A stretch of 64,000 nucleotides of DNA from Rhizobiaceae bacterium (GTDB lineage Bacteria; Pseudomonadota; Alphaproteobacteria; Rhizobiales; Rhizobiaceae), in the NCBI GenBank assembly GCA_017640615.1, contig JAEPQK010000001.1, positions 868,001 to 932,000 on the forward strand. The letters run 5' to 3'. Below are positions 18,557 to 28,245 of this stretch, in pieces. The notes under the pieces are model-generated. The model did no database searches. It saw only the letters and a list, made by a program, of their open reading frames with translations, and was not told the DNA's origin. Numbering within the stretch: position 1 is the stretch's first letter; each line of letters begins with the position of its first letter. Made by a program: the position numbers and the translations under genes.

Positions 18557-20037
18557 TGACAGACCTAACCAGACTGACGATTGCCGAGGCGCGCTCCAAG
18601 CTCAAGGAGAAGGAGTTTTCAGCGCTCGAACTAACTAACGCCTATCTCGATGCGATCGACGCTGCGAACCCGGCACTCAACGCCTATGTGGCGGTGACGC
18701 ATGACAAGGCCCACGCTATGGCCGAGGCGGCCGACAAGCGGCTCGCCGCCGGTGGGGCCGGTGCGCTGGAGGGCATTCCGCTGGGCGTAAAAGACCTGTT
18801 CGCCACCGAAGGCGTCCATACGCAGGCCGGCAGCCACATTCTGGACGGCTTCGAGCCGCGTTACGAATCCACCGTTACGGCCAATCTGTGGGCCGATGGC
18901 GCGGTGATGCTGGGCAAGCTCAACATGGATGAGTTCGCGATGGGTTCGTCGAACGAGACGTCCTATTACGGGCCGGTCACCAATCCTTGGCGTGCGAAGG
19001 ACGACAACAAGGCGCTGGTGCCGGGTGGTTCATCGGGTGGTTCGGCGGCGGCAGTCGCTTCATGGCTGTGCGCGGGTGCTACGGCGACCGACACGGGCGG
19101 CTCGATCCGCCAGCCGGCGGCGTTCACCGGTACGGTCGGCATCAAGCCCACCTATGGCCGCTGCTCGCGCTGGGGCACTGTGGCTTTTGCCTCCTCGCTC
19201 GATCAGGCCGGTCCGATCGCGCGCGATGTGCGCGACGCGGCAATCCTGCTCCGGTCGATGGCCTCGTCCGACCCGAAGGACACGACTTCGGTTACGCAGG
19301 ACGTGCCGGATTATGAAGCCGCGCTCGGGCAGTCGGTAAAGGGCCTCAAGATCGGCATTCCCAAGGAATACCGCATGGACGGGATGCCCGACGAGATCGA
19401 AAAGCTGTGGCAGCAGGGCATTGCCTGGATGAAGGATGCGGGCGCAGAGATCGTCGATATCTCATTGCCGCACACCAAATACGCGCTGCCGGCCTACTAT
19501 ATCGTGGCACCGGCGGAGGCCTCGTCCAACCTCGCGCGCTATGATGGTGTGCGCTACGGCTTGCGGGTGCCGGGCAAGGACATCATCGACATGTATGAAA
19601 AGACCCGCGCCGCCGGTTTCGGCCGCGAGGTCAAGCGGCGTGTGATGATCGGCACCTATGTTCTGTCGGCCGGCTATTACGATGCCTACTACGTGCAGGC
19701 GCAGAAGGTGCGCACGCTGATCAAGAAGGATTTTGAGGATGTGTTCGCGGCCGGGGTGGATGCCATCCTGACGCCGGCGACGCCATCCGCCGCCTTCGGC
19801 ATCGCCGATGAGAACATGGCGTCCGACCCGGTGAAGATGTACTTGAACGACATCTTCACTGTGACGGTGAACATGGCCGGCCTGCCGGGCATTGCGGTGC
19901 CGGGCGGGCTTGACGCGAAAGGCCTGCCGCTTGGGCTGCAGCTCATCGGCCGCCCGTTCGACGAGGAAATGCTGTTCCGCACCGCGCACGTGATCGAGCA
20001 GGCTGCGGGCCGGTTCGAGCCGACGAAGTGGTGGTAG
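18556..20037 (+). CDS. gatA: Glutamyl-tRNA(Gln) amidotransferase subunit A
   Basis: A 493-residue amidase-signature enzyme that releases ammonia from glutamine for the GatCAB amidation reaction. The Ser-cisSer-Lys triad is visible: K79 in GVKDLF, S159 in GGSSGGS and the nucleophile S183 in [11 protein letters not shown], with the same spacing as in characterised GatA. The ATG at 18556 is within the previous stop (TGATG). gatB does not follow; the next genes are membrane proteins. Confidence 0.97.
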   Translation: MTDLTRLTIAEARSKLKEKEFSALELTNAYLDAIDAANPALNAYVAVTHDKAHAMAEAADKRLAAGGAGALEGIPLGVKDLFATEGVHTQAGSHILDGFEPRYESTVTANLWADGAVMLGKLNMDEFAMGSSNETSYYGPVTNPWRAKDDNKALVPGGSSGGSAAAVASWLCAGATATDTGGSIRQPAAFTGTVGIKPTYGRCSRWGTVAFASSLDQAGPIARDVRDAAILLRSMASSDPKDTTSVTQDVPDYEAALGQSVKGLKIGIPKEYRMDGMPDEIEKLWQQGIAWMKDAGAEIVDISLPHTKYALPAYYIVAPAEASSNLARYDGVRYGLRVPGKDIIDMYEKTRAAGFGREVKRRVMIGTYVLSAGYYDAYYVQAQKVRTLIKKDFEDVFAAGVDAILTPATPSAAFGIADENMASDPVKMYLNDIFTVTVNMAGLPGIAVPGGLDAKGLPLGLQLIGRPFDEEMLFRTAHVIEQAAGRFEPTKWW

Positions 20038-20080
20038 CGATGGCGCTGCCGACGCTCATGCGAATCTGCTAGCGTCAGCC

Positions 20081-20710
20081 ATGGCCGAGCTCGATTCACA
20101 ACGCCGCAAGGTGCTTTCGCAGATCGCCCGTCACCCGGGCATCAGCTCCGACAGCCGCATAACAATCCGCGAAACGGCCGATGGCCTCGGCATCGACAAT
20201 CCGGGCCACCGGCGCATGCCGATCATCCTTTTTCTGCTGCTGTGGCTCGGCGGCTGGGGCGTTGGCGAAATCTTCGCCCTGAGGGAAATTTTCAGCGGCG
20301 GTGGACCGCTGTCTGCCGACCTTTTCCTGATTTTCTGGGTGACTTTCTGGACGATTGGCGGCGCCGCGGTCTGGGTTTTTGTGCTGTGGCAGCTCTTCGG
20401 TGTGGAGCGCCTTTTCATCACCAGCGGTGCGCTGGTTCGCGAAATCGGCCTTTGGCGGATCAGGCGGCGGCAAGTGTTCGATCTCGCGCAAGTGTCGGAT
20501 TTCAAACTGTCGTCGGCGCCGGCCGCGCCGAACTCGACCAATCGCGCGATCAGCTTCAAGGTCGATGGCGAGGAACAAAGTTTCGGAGTGAGCATGAGCC
20601 GGGAGGAGGCGACGGCTTCGCTCGCGGCAATCCGGCGTCACCTGCCGGCGGCAGAGCCGGTGGTCAATGATGAAAGTGGCGAAGAAGATGCCGGCGTGAA
20701 CGTGAGCTGA
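20081..20710 (+). CDS. Hypothetical two-helix membrane protein
   Basis: A 209-residue protein with a polar N-terminus (1-45), two membrane helices (about 47-63 and 83-112) and a cytoplasmic C-terminal domain. The region from 115 to 195 (FGVERLFITSGALVREIG...VFDLAQVSDFKL) alternates short strands and ends in a helix, similar to bacterial PH-like domains in membrane proteins; this is a structural guess. It is seven bases before a YdcF-family gene, so the pair is probably co-transcribed. No named family was recognised. Confidence 0.72.
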   Translation: MAELDSQRRKVLSQIARHPGISSDSRITIRETADGLGIDNPGHRRMPIILFLLLWLGGWGVGEIFALREIFSGGGPLSADLFLIFWVTFWTIGGAAVWVFVLWQLFGVERLFITSGALVREIGLWRIRRRQVFDLAQVSDFKLSSAPAAPNSTNRAISFKVDGEEQSFGVSMSREEATASLAAIRRHLPAAEPVVNDESGEEDAGVNVS

Positions 20711-20717
20711 TCGCTCC

Positions 20718-21515
20718 ATGTTCTTTATTCTCTCCAAGGTCGTCGGTTTTCTCATTCAGCCGCTGTGCATGGTCGCGCTTCTGGTGGGCGCGGGACTGAT
20801 TGCGCTCGCCTTCGGTTGGCGCAAGCTGGCCGGCACGGGCATCGCACTTGGCTTTGCCATTCTGTTCCTGTCGAGCTGGACGACGCTCGGTTCGCTTATG
20901 CTGAGGCCCTTGGAAGAGCGGTTCCAGCGCCCGGAGGCCGCACCGGAGGCGATCAGCGGCGTCATTGTTCTCGGCGGCGGTTTCGAGGGTGCCGTGAATG
21001 CGGCGCGCGGCGGTTACGAGATCGGCAGCGCGGGCGACCGCTTCGTGGCAGCCGCCGTGCTTGCCCGCGATTATCCCGACATCCCGATCGTCATTACCGG
21101 TGGCAGCGGTGATCTACTGCTTCATGGCGAGCCGGACGCCGACACGTCTGAGCGCATGCTGACGGCGCTGGGTGTTGATCGGCAGCGTCTCGTGCTGGAG
21201 AACCGATCGCGAAATACATATGAAAATGCGCAGTTTACGCGCGAACTCTTGCAGCCTGATTCAAGCCAGAGCTGGCTGCTCGTCACCTCCGCGTTTCACA
21301 TGCCGCGCTCTATGGCGCTGTTCCGCAAGGCAGGCTTCGAAGTCGTGCCATGGCCGGTCGACTACCGGACGACCGGCGAGGAAAGCCTCGCGATCTTTCA
21401 GGACAATGCGATCGATTCGCTGCACAACACTACACTCGCAATCCGCGAATGGGTGGGGCTTGTCGCCTACAGGTTGACGGGGCGAATTGATTCCATCCTG
21501 CCGGCGCCAGACTGA
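20718..21515 (+). CDS. YdcF family protein (DUF218, ElyC/SanA-like)
   Basis: A 265-residue protein with two N-terminal membrane helices (about 5-28 and 38-62) and a DUF218 domain. GVIVLGGGFEGA, ITGGSGDLL, LENRSRNTYENA and LVTSAFHMPRSMALFRKAG are the family motifs. Relatives such as ElyC act in the lipid-linked stage of envelope polysaccharide synthesis; the reaction is not known. It follows the PH-like membrane gene closely. Confidence 0.9.
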   Translation: MFFILSKVVGFLIQPLCMVALLVGAGLIALAFGWRKLAGTGIALGFAILFLSSWTTLGSLMLRPLEERFQRPEAAPEAISGVIVLGGGFEGAVNAARGGYEIGSAGDRFVAAAVLARDYPDIPIVITGGSGDLLLHGEPDADTSERMLTALGVDRQRLVLENRSRNTYENAQFTRELLQPDSSQSWLLVTSAFHMPRSMALFRKAGFEVVPWPVDYRTTGEESLAIFQDNAIDSLHNTTLAIREWVGLVAYRLTGRIDSILPAPD

Positions 21516-21775
21516 GCCGAAATCCCAGCTATGCACAGGCCGCAATGCAGCCTTGAATGTTAACAATATCTGAATTCCGGCCTTTACGATAAATTATTGA
21601 AAAGCATCGAAAATCGCCGACAGCGTATCAGAATGTGACGGTACGGAAGCCTTGATTCGGCCTTTTTCGCATTGCGGAAGGCGCGGCGAATGGCTAAGAG
21701 CGGCCAACGACGGAGTGGGGCCGTCGAGCAGCGAAAGCTGCGGTGTTTTGGGGTTCTCTGATTCACGGAAGTGAC

Positions 21776-21904
21776 ATGGAAGACAGCATCCAGAAGTCCT
21801 GCTGGGGCGTAACTGCCAAGGCAGCGGTCGGATTTGCCGGCATCATTCTTCTCGCCTGGCTGATCGGCGGTTCGGAAACCGTTACGGTTATCGCCGCAAG
21901 CTGA
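21776..21904 (+). CDS. Small single-span membrane peptide
   Basis: A 42-residue frame that begins MEDSIQKSCWGVTAKAAVGF and continues as a hydrophobic helix (about residues 14-33) with a short polar end. GGAAG lies four bases before the ATG, and an intrinsic terminator starts 20 bases after the stop. This complete gene architecture in a 520-base interval supports a real gene. I recognise no family. A short Lys-containing N-terminus followed by one helix predicts an inner-membrane location. Confidence 0.6.
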   Translation: MEDSIQKSCWGVTAKAAVGFAGIILLAWLIGGSETVTVIAAS

Positions 21905-21924
21905 CCAAACGGACGATCGAGTTG

Positions 21925-21958
21925 AAAAGGCGTGGCTTCGGCCGCGCCTTTTTCTTTT
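21925..21958 (+). terminator. Rho-independent terminator after the 42-residue gene
   Basis: Stem AAAAGGCGTGGC with GCCGCGCCTTTT (one G-U pair), a TTCG tetraloop and a following T-rich run (TTTTTCTTTT). A strong intrinsic terminator that isolates sdaA from the upstream gene. Confidence 0.88.
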
Positions 21959-22034
21959 GCGCAGTTTGGCTTGGCGCAATCGGACCAGAGCGGCGGCGCT
22001 ACCAGGACGTGGCTCTGGGGTGTTATGGAGCAGC

Positions 22035-23468
22035 ATGACCCAGTCCAGCCCCCAAGAGCCGCCAGCAATGTTCCTTTCGGTATTCGACCTGTTCAAGATC
22101 GGCATCGGGCCTTCAAGCTCGCATACGATGGGGCCGATGGTGGCCGCGGCCAGGTTTCTGGACGAGATTGCTGGCAGCGACTGGCCGCGCCCGGCCGGCG
22201 CGCAGGTGGCTGCGCTCAAGGTCAGCTTGCACGGGTCACTTGCCTTCACCGGGGTCGGGCATGCCAGTGACCGCGCGGTGATCCTCGGGCTTGACGGCAA
22301 TACGCCTGACAGCGTCGATCCCGACAAGTCGGATGAAGATGTTGCGCGTATCGGTCGCGAGAAAATGGTCAGGCCCGCCGGCCACCCCGCCTATCGCTTC
22401 GATCCCGACACCGACCTGGTGCTCGATCGGAAGAATCCGCTACCCGGCCATGCCAATGGCATGACCTTCTCCGCCTTCGACGCCGACGAGCGGCTGCTTT
22501 TGAAACGCGTCTATTATTCCGTCGGTGGCGGCTTTGTTGTGTCGGAGGAGGAGCTTCAGAAGCTCAAGGATCGCAGCAAGCCGCCAGTGGAGAAGGGCGT
22601 TCCATATCCCTTCGCCAACGCCAAGCAGATGCTGGCGCTCGCTGCCGAGAGCGGGCTGTCGATCGCCGAAATGAAACGCGCCAATGAGGAAACCCATATG
22701 GCGCAGGCCGAGCTCGACGCCGGGCTCGACGCTATCTGGCACGCCATGCATGGCTGCATCGAGCGCGGGCTTTCCAAAGACGGTATCATGCCCGGCGGGC
22801 TCAATGTGAAGCGCCGCGCACGCTACCTGCATGACAAGCTGGAAGAGGAATGGAGCCGCAACCGGCCCAACCCGCTGCTCGCCAATGACTGGCTCTCCGT
22901 CTACGCGATGGCGGTGAACGAGGAGAACGCGGCGGGCGGGCGCATCGTGACCGCGCCGACCAATGGCGCCGCCGGCGTGGTGCCGGCGGTTATCCGCTAT
23001 TGGCAGCATTTCCATGTCGACGCGACCGAGCGCGATGTGCGCGACTTCCTGCTGACGGCCGCGGCTGTCGGCGGCATCATCAAGCACAACGCATCGATTT
23101 CTGGCGCCGAGGTCGGCTGCCAGGGCGAAGTCGGGTCGGCGTCGGCGATGGCGGCCGCTGGGCTGTGCGCAGTAATGGGCGGAACGCCCGAGCAGGTCGA
23201 GAACGCCGCCGAAATCGCGCTCGAACACCATCTTGGGATGACCTGCGATCCCGTTGGCGGGCTGGTTCAGGTGCCCTGCATAGAGCGCAACGCGCTTGGC
23301 GCGGTGAAGGCGGTCACTGCCGCTTCACTGGCGATCAAGGGCGACGGCAAGCATTTCGTACCGCTCGACGCCGCGATCGAAACCATGCGCCAGACCGGCA
23401 TCGACATGAACGAGCGCTACAAGGAAACGAGCCAGGGCGGACTGGCGGTCAACGTCGTGGAGTGCTGA
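22035..23468 (+). CDS. sdaA: L-serine ammonia-lyase
   Basis: A 477-residue single-chain L-serine dehydratase that converts serine to pyruvate and ammonia with a [4Fe-4S] cluster. The N-terminal beta domain begins [23 protein letters not shown]. The cluster Cys residues lie in the C-terminal alpha domain ([25 protein letters not shown] and [10 protein letters not shown]). The ATG at 22035 has GGAG five bases upstream; the later ATG at 22068 starts the conserved region but has a poor ribosome-binding site. Confidence 0.95.
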   Translation: MTQSSPQEPPAMFLSVFDLFKIGIGPSSSHTMGPMVAAARFLDEIAGSDWPRPAGAQVAALKVSLHGSLAFTGVGHASDRAVILGLDGNTPDSVDPDKSDEDVARIGREKMVRPAGHPAYRFDPDTDLVLDRKNPLPGHANGMTFSAFDADERLLLKRVYYSVGGGFVVSEEELQKLKDRSKPPVEKGVPYPFANAKQMLALAAESGLSIAEMKRANEETHMAQAELDAGLDAIWHAMHGCIERGLSKDGIMPGGLNVKRRARYLHDKLEEEWSRNRPNPLLANDWLSVYAMAVNEENAAGGRIVTAPTNGAAGVVPAVIRYWQHFHVDATERDVRDFLLTAAAVGGIIKHNASISGAEVGCQGEVGSASAMAAAGLCAVMGGTPEQVENAAEIALEHHLGMTCDPVGGLVQVPCIERNALGAVKAVTAASLAIKGDGKHFVPLDAAIETMRQTGIDMNERYKETSQGGLAVNVVEC

Positions 23469-23550
23469 CAGGCACCCTGGCCATTACCGGCCCTGTGGAC
23501 AAGCCGCGGTGACATTGACCTTGGCCGCCGCCGGACTAAACCCTTGTGGC

Positions 23551-23991
23551 ATGACCCTTCATCTCATCAAGCTCTGCGTTGGCGCCGAAAGCGTCGAGGA
23601 TCTGGAGGAGTGGATTGCCGGGCGCATTGCCGACAATCCACGCGCCGGGCCCGGCGTGCCACGCGAGCCCTTCCACATAACGCGCATGGTGCCGAAACGC
23701 GTCGATGAGCTGATGGAAAACGGGTCGCTCTATTGGGTGATCAAGGGGCAAGTGCAATGCCGGCAGCGCATCGTAGAGGTGCGGCCTTTCACCGACGGCG
23801 AGGGCATTGGCCGCTGCTTTCTTGTGCTCGATCCCAAGATCGTACGCACTGCTTGGCAGCCGCGCCGGGCCTTTCAGGGCTGGCGCTATCTCAAGGCGAA
23901 CGAAGCTCCGGCCGACCTGCCCGACGACGCCGATATCGCGGCGATGCCGGTCGCGCTGCGCAGCGAACTCGCAGAGCTCGGACTGCTTTAG
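23551..23991 (+). CDS. DUF1489 family protein
   Basis: A 146-residue soluble protein beginning MTLHLIKLCVGAESVEDLEEW, with TRMVPKRVDELMENGSLYWVIKG and CFLVLDPKIVRTAWQPRRAFQGWRYL segments, which is the DUF1489 pattern found in alphaproteobacteria. Its function is unknown. Its start is placed at the ATG 23551 where homology begins, 14 codons into the open frame. It lies between sdaA and mipZ. Confidence 0.88.
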   Translation: MTLHLIKLCVGAESVEDLEEWIAGRIADNPRAGPGVPREPFHITRMVPKRVDELMENGSLYWVIKGQVQCRQRIVEVRPFTDGEGIGRCFLVLDPKIVRTAWQPRRAFQGWRYLKANEAPADLPDDADIAAMPVALRSELAELGLL

Positions 23992-24123
23992 ACAAGCCGC
24001 AAAACGCCCGTCGCACTAACCATCTTGCTTTACCATGCGAGGGACCGCTCACCCGTCTCCCGCCTTTGTTATTGATCACGCTGCGGAAACGCGCCATTAT
24101 TTTGGCGTTGGGAGTACGGGTTC

Positions 24124-25062
24124 ATGTTCTTGTCGGGTGTAAATGAACATGCGGACGAGCCAGCACAGCGCAGCGCGCATGTGATCGTCTGCGGCAACGA
24201 AAAGGGCGGGTCGGGCAAATCGACCACCGCGATGCACATCGCCGTCGCGTTGCTTCGTTCCGGATACAGTGTCGCCACCGTCGATCTCGACGGGCGCCAG
24301 CTTTCGCTCACGCATTATATCGAGAACCGCAAACGCTGGGCCCGGCAGGCCCGCATCGAACTTCCAGCGCCCAGCCATTTCCACGTGCCGCCGGCAAATC
24401 GCGATACGGTTGCCGATATGGAGAGCGAAGAGTTCCGCCAGCTCACCGAGGGGCTGACGGAAATTCAGCACAATCACGATTTCGTCGTCATCGACACGCC
24501 AGGCTCCGACACCTTCCTGAACCGGATGGCGCACCGCATTGCCGATACGCTGGTGACGCCGATGAACGACAGCTTCGTCGATTTCGACGTGCTGGCGAAG
24601 ATCGACCCGATCAGCCATGAAATTCTCGACCTGTCGCAATATGCCTCGGCGGTGCGCGACGCGCGGCGCCAGCGCCGGCAGACCGACAGCTCGATCCTCG
24701 ACTGGATCGTGGTGCGCAACCGCATGGCCTCAATCTCCTCGCGCAACGAACAGAAGATCGATTCCTGCCTGCGCAATCTTGCTATCCAGCTCGGCTTCCG
24801 CATTGCCGACGGTATTTCGGAGCGCGTGGTGTTCCGTGAGTTCTTCCCGATCGGTCTGACGGCGCTCGACGATTTTGAAGAGCACATTCTGGGCACCAAA
24901 CCGACGCTGTCGCATCTGGCCGCGCGCCAGGAGATCCGGCAGCTCATCGGCGCGCTGCGGCTGCCGACGGACGAGGTCGGCCGTAAGCGGGCCGCGCTCA
25001 GGAGGCGCTATGCCGAAGCGATCAGCCGGCCGATTGCGCTACCAGACATCTTCGTGAACTGA
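24124..25062 (+). CDS. mipZ: Division-plane positioning ATPase MipZ
   Basis: A 312-residue ParA/MinD-family ATPase. The deviant Walker A K27GGSGKST34 is intact, followed by VATVDLDGRQLSLTHYIENR and VVIDTPGSDTFLNRMAHRIAD. LVTPMNDSFVDFDVLAKIDP and LDWIVVRNRM separate MipZ from plasmid ParA. MipZ forms a gradient from the ParB-bound pole and blocks FtsZ assembly away from midcell in bacteria that lack MinCD. A VWA/DnaJ pair follows at 70 bases. Confidence 0.95.
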   Translation: MFLSGVNEHADEPAQRSAHVIVCGNEKGGSGKSTTAMHIAVALLRSGYSVATVDLDGRQLSLTHYIENRKRWARQARIELPAPSHFHVPPANRDTVADMESEEFRQLTEGLTEIQHNHDFVVIDTPGSDTFLNRMAHRIADTLVTPMNDSFVDFDVLAKIDPISHEILDLSQYASAVRDARRQRRQTDSSILDWIVVRNRMASISSRNEQKIDSCLRNLAIQLGFRIADGISERVVFREFFPIGLTALDDFEEHILGTKPTLSHLAARQEIRQLIGALRLPTDEVGRKRAALRRRYAEAISRPIALPDIFVN

Positions 25063-25131
25063 ACCTGCCCGAATAGGCACTGCATATCGCAGGGCCTTGC
25101 CAGCGCCACCCGCGCGGCACATCTTCATGGC

Positions 25132-25857
25132 ATGAACGATCGCAAGACGCCCGTCCGCCCGGACGCCGTGACGGAACCCGCCGCGCAATCGAGCGGGTCC
25201 GAAATCGATGCCTTCATTCGCCAGGCACGCACGCTCGCGACGGCTTCGACTGGCAATGGTCGGCTGATTCTGGCGCTTGACGCCACGATGAGCCGTCAGC
25301 CGACCTGGGATCTGGCCTGTCGGCTGCAGGCAGAAATGTTCGACGCAGTCGGCAAGGCCGGCGCACTGGCAGTGCAACTCGTCTATTTTCGTGGCTTCGG
25401 CGAATGCCGAGCCTCGCGTTTCGTGACCGACACGAATGCGCTCAAGGAATTGATGGTACGCATCGACTGCCGCGGCGGGCGCACGCAGATCGGCAAGGTG
25501 CTCTCGCACGCGCTCAAGGAAACCAAGCGCGAAAAGGTCAATGCGCTCGTCTATATTGGCGATGCGATGGAAGAAGAGATCGACCGTCTGGCCGACCGGG
25601 CGGGTGAGCTCGGCCTTCACGGCGTGCCCGTGTTTGCCTTTCAGGAAGGCAATGACGCTGCAGCGCAAGTGGCGTTCAAGGAGATTGCACGGTTGTCCAA
25701 AGGCTCGTGGTTCCGGTTCGACCGCGACTCGGCCTCGACGCTGGCGAAGCTGTTGTCGGCAGTGGCGGTCTACGCGACCGGCGGACTCAAGGCACTCGAA
25801 GCGCGCGGACGGGCCGAGGACAGGCAGATGATCGAGCATCTGAAGGGCAATCGATGA
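25132..25857 (+). CDS. VWA-like domain protein
   Basis: A 241-residue soluble protein. The region from about residue 43 forms alternating strands and helices of a von Willebrand A fold, with ILALDATMSRQPTWDL at the place of the metal-binding DxSxS loop (here D-A-T-M-S). GGRTQIGKVLSHAL and NALVYIGDAMEEEID follow the expected order. No partner is known. Its stop overlaps the start of the membrane-DnaJ gene (ATGA), so the products likely work together, perhaps in membrane-linked chaperone activity; this is inference. Confidence 0.78.
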   Translation: MNDRKTPVRPDAVTEPAAQSSGSEIDAFIRQARTLATASTGNGRLILALDATMSRQPTWDLACRLQAEMFDAVGKAGALAVQLVYFRGFGECRASRFVTDTNALKELMVRIDCRGGRTQIGKVLSHALKETKREKVNALVYIGDAMEEEIDRLADRAGELGLHGVPVFAFQEGNDAAAQVAFKEIARLSKGSWFRFDRDSASTLAKLLSAVAVYATGGLKALEARGRAEDRQMIEHLKGNR

Positions 25858-26549
25858 GTTTTATGCTCTATCTGTCGGTTGCGGTGCTGGCGGCTTTCCT
25901 GCTCGTGCTCGCATTCGTGCGCGCCAATCCCGCGCGGATCGCCGACACGATACGGCTGGCCGGACCGGTGGTGCTGGCGACCATCGGCGTCGGTCTTCTG
26001 TTGATCGGACGCGGCGGGATCGCCGGACTTTTCCTGACGATTTCCGCGGCCTGGTATCTGCGGGGCAGGGCCGCGCGGCGCGGCCGGCGCAGCCGAGGCG
26101 GCAAATCGCATGTGCGTACGGCCGCGCTCGAGATGGAACTCGACCACGAGACCGGCTCGCTGGAAGGGGTGGTTCTGGCGGGAAGTCTGGAGGGCGCGGA
26201 ACTGAAAGACCTGTCGCTTGAGCAGCTTCTGGTGCTGCATGGCGAACTGGTAAGCGACGCTGAAAGCCTACAGCTTCTGGAAACCTATCTTGACGGCAGA
26301 TTTCCCGTCTGGCGCGACGACCTGAAGTCGGATGGCGGCGAGGGGCAGACCGCTGCGCCGGTTTCGGGCACCATGACTGAGGAGGAAGCCTACAAGGTCC
26401 TTGGTCTTGAGCCGGGCGCCTCCGCGGCGGATATCCGCAAGGCGCACCGCCGCCTGATGCAGCGCGTGCACCCCGACGTCGGCGGGTCGCCCTTTCTGGC
26501 TGCCCGCATCAACGCTGCTAAAGACGTTCTGCTCTCCAAACACGCTTAG
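25854..26549 (+). CDS. Membrane-anchored DnaJ-domain protein
   Basis: A 231-residue protein with two N-terminal hydrophobic segments (about 4-22 and 35-65), a basic stretch RGRAARRGRRSRGGK, a middle helical segment and a C-terminal J domain (about 175-231). The J domain has the essential HPD in LMQRVHPDVGGSPF and resembles Tim14/Pam18 or DjlA-like J proteins that recruit DnaK to membranes. It overlaps the VWA gene by four bases. The absence of a Gly/Phe linker and zinc domain rules out ordinary DnaJ. Confidence 0.88.
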   Translation: MSFMLYLSVAVLAAFLLVLAFVRANPARIADTIRLAGPVVLATIGVGLLLIGRGGIAGLFLTISAAWYLRGRAARRGRRSRGGKSHVRTAALEMELDHETGSLEGVVLAGSLEGAELKDLSLEQLLVLHGELVSDAESLQLLETYLDGRFPVWRDDLKSDGGEGQTAAPVSGTMTEEEAYKVLGLEPGASAADIRKAHRRLMQRVHPDVGGSPFLAARINAAKDVLLSKHA

Positions 26550-26593
26550 TTCTCCTTCGACACGGTACAGACCGGAGACCCGACGGGCGGGGA

Positions 26594-27964
26594 TTACTGA
26601 TGCACTGCGTAGCAGGCGATATCGCGCGCCTTGAGCGCCTTGCAGGCGCCGCGCGCTTCGTTTTTTGAACCGAAGCCGGCATAGCGGGCGCGCCAGTAGA
26701 GCGTGCCGTCCTTGTCGAACTTCTCGGTAAAGGGCCTGGCGTTTGCTAGTATGCTGCCAGCCTCGCGCGACGTGCGGTCGAGGAAGGAGCGGGCTTCGCC
26801 ATCGCTCAGAAGCGACGCAACCTGGATGACCCAGCCCGAGGGAACGGTGGAGGAGGTTTCGACCATGTCGACATCGCCTTGTGCGACGGCAACCTCGACG
26901 GCTTCCTCGACGCGGGCTGCCGGGTAGGGCTGCGGTGCGACCGAGGCAACGACGACCTCTGGGGCATCAACGCGATCGATGCTGTTGACCGGGCGGGCAT
27001 CCGGCGTCGGTGCGCCGCGGGTCGGCAGTTCGATGCGGCCGGCGCTGGCCACGACCGGGCGCGTCGGTGAGACGGTGCGCGGTTCGGCAATCAGGTCGCC
27101 ACGACCGCGGCGCGAAGCGCGCGGCATATATTTGGAAATCAGCTCGACCATATGCGCGTTGCGGCTGTTGGCAGTGCGGCCGCCCATGACCACAGCCACG
27201 ATCGACCGTCCGTCGGCCTCGACCGATGAAACAAGGTTGAAGCCGGAGGCGCGGGTGTAGCCCGTCTTGATACCGTCCATGCCGCGCACGCGGCCCAGCA
27301 GCCGGTTGTGGTTGCCGAGGCGCTTGCCCGCCACGGTGGCCACGCGGGTGGAGAAATAGTCGTAATATTGCGGAAAGTGCTCGCGCAGGGCGATGCCAAG
27401 GCGGGCCATGTCGCGCGCTGTCGTCTTCTGATGCTTGTTTGGCAGCCCGTGCGCATTGCGGAACTGGGTAGACTTCATGCCCAGTGCGCGGGCCTTCTGC
27501 GTCATCATCTGCGCGAATTTCGCTTCCGAGCCGCCGAGATACTCGGCAACAGCGGTGGAAATGTCGTTCGCGGATTTGGTCGCCAGCGTCAGGATCGCAT
27601 CACCCACGGTAATTGTGGAGCCGGGCTTCAGGCCGAGCTTGGACGGCTGTTCGGCAGCAGCGTTCTTTGAGATCGGAATTCTCGACGATTTGGAGATATG
27701 TCCGTGCTCCAGCGCTTCGAACACCATGTAGAGCGTCATCATCTTGGTGAGCGAAGCGGGGAAGCGGTGCGAATCCGCATAGCGCGCGAAGAGCGTCTTG
27801 CCGGTTTTGGCATCGACGACGATCGCTGCGTATTTCGAATTTGCCGACACTCCGGTGGCTGCTGACAGCGAAAGCACCGTCGCGATGGCAATTGAAGTGA
27901 GAAGCCTGGAAATGAAGGCCGGTCCGACCGCGGCCCAAGTGAACGCCTGACGCACTGGAAACAC
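26594..27964 (-). CDS. D-alanyl-D-alanine carboxypeptidase with SPOR domain
   Basis: A 456-residue penicillin-binding protein of the S11 family that trims the terminal D-Ala from peptidoglycan stem peptides. An N-terminal signal sequence ends near residue 42. The catalytic motifs are S71-L-T-K74, S131-A-N133 and K233-T-G235. A low-complexity linker (about 275-375) leads to a SPOR-like domain (about 378-455, GWVIQVASLLSDGEARSFLDR), which should bind denuded glycans at the septum. The start is GTG at 27962-27964 or GTG three codons on; no ATG precedes the signal sequence. Confidence 0.93.
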   Translation of the reverse strand: MFPVRQAFTWAAVGPAFISRLLTSIAIATVLSLSAATGVSANSKYAAIVVDAKTGKTLFARYADSHRFPASLTKMMTLYMVFEALEHGHISKSSRIPISKNAAAEQPSKLGLKPGSTITVGDAILTLATKSANDISTAVAEYLGGSEAKFAQMMTQKARALGMKSTQFRNAHGLPNKHQKTTARDMARLGIALREHFPQYYDYFSTRVATVAGKRLGNHNRLLGRVRGMDGIKTGYTRASGFNLVSSVEADGRSIVAVVMGGRTANSRNAHMVELISKYMPRASRRGRGDLIAEPRTVSPTRPVVASAGRIELPTRGAPTPDARPVNSIDRVDAPEVVVASVAPQPYPAARVEEAVEVAVAQGDVDMVETSSTVPSGWVIQVASLLSDGEARSFLDRTSREAGSILANARPFTEKFDKDGTLYWRARYAGFGSKNEARGACKALKARDIACYAVHQ

Positions 27965-28118
27965 CCGTCCGATTACGATTTCAAGTGTGGCAGCGTCCCC
28001 GCCACATCTTCAGTCAGACTACGGAAACGGCGTTACCAATCCGTTTATGGTGTGCAATCGGTTTACGGGCCCGGTTGGATTTTTCGCTTTACGCTGCGGA
28101 AATTTTTCGAGGGGCATA

Positions 28119-28147
28119 TTGACTTATTGTGCAGTGCACACTAAGTC
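28119..28147 (+). promoter_or_regulatory. Phasin promoter with palindromic operator
   Basis: TTGACT (28119-28124) resembles a -35 box; a weak -10-like TAAGTC follows from 28142. Between them is a perfect 13-base palindrome, TGTGCA-G-TGCACA (28128-28140). It contains TGC-N3-GCA, the type of site bound by PhaR/PhbF polyhydroxyalkanoate regulators. It lies about 105 bases before the phasin start. Binding by PhaR is inferred, not shown. Confidence 0.45.
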
Positions 28148-28245
28148 CGCGTGCATCGCACAAGAGAGCGACGAGGCAGCGAGCGCGACGAGCCAATTCC
28201 GCGCCGAATGCCCAACCCCCAACCCGACCACAAGGAACGCCCCCA

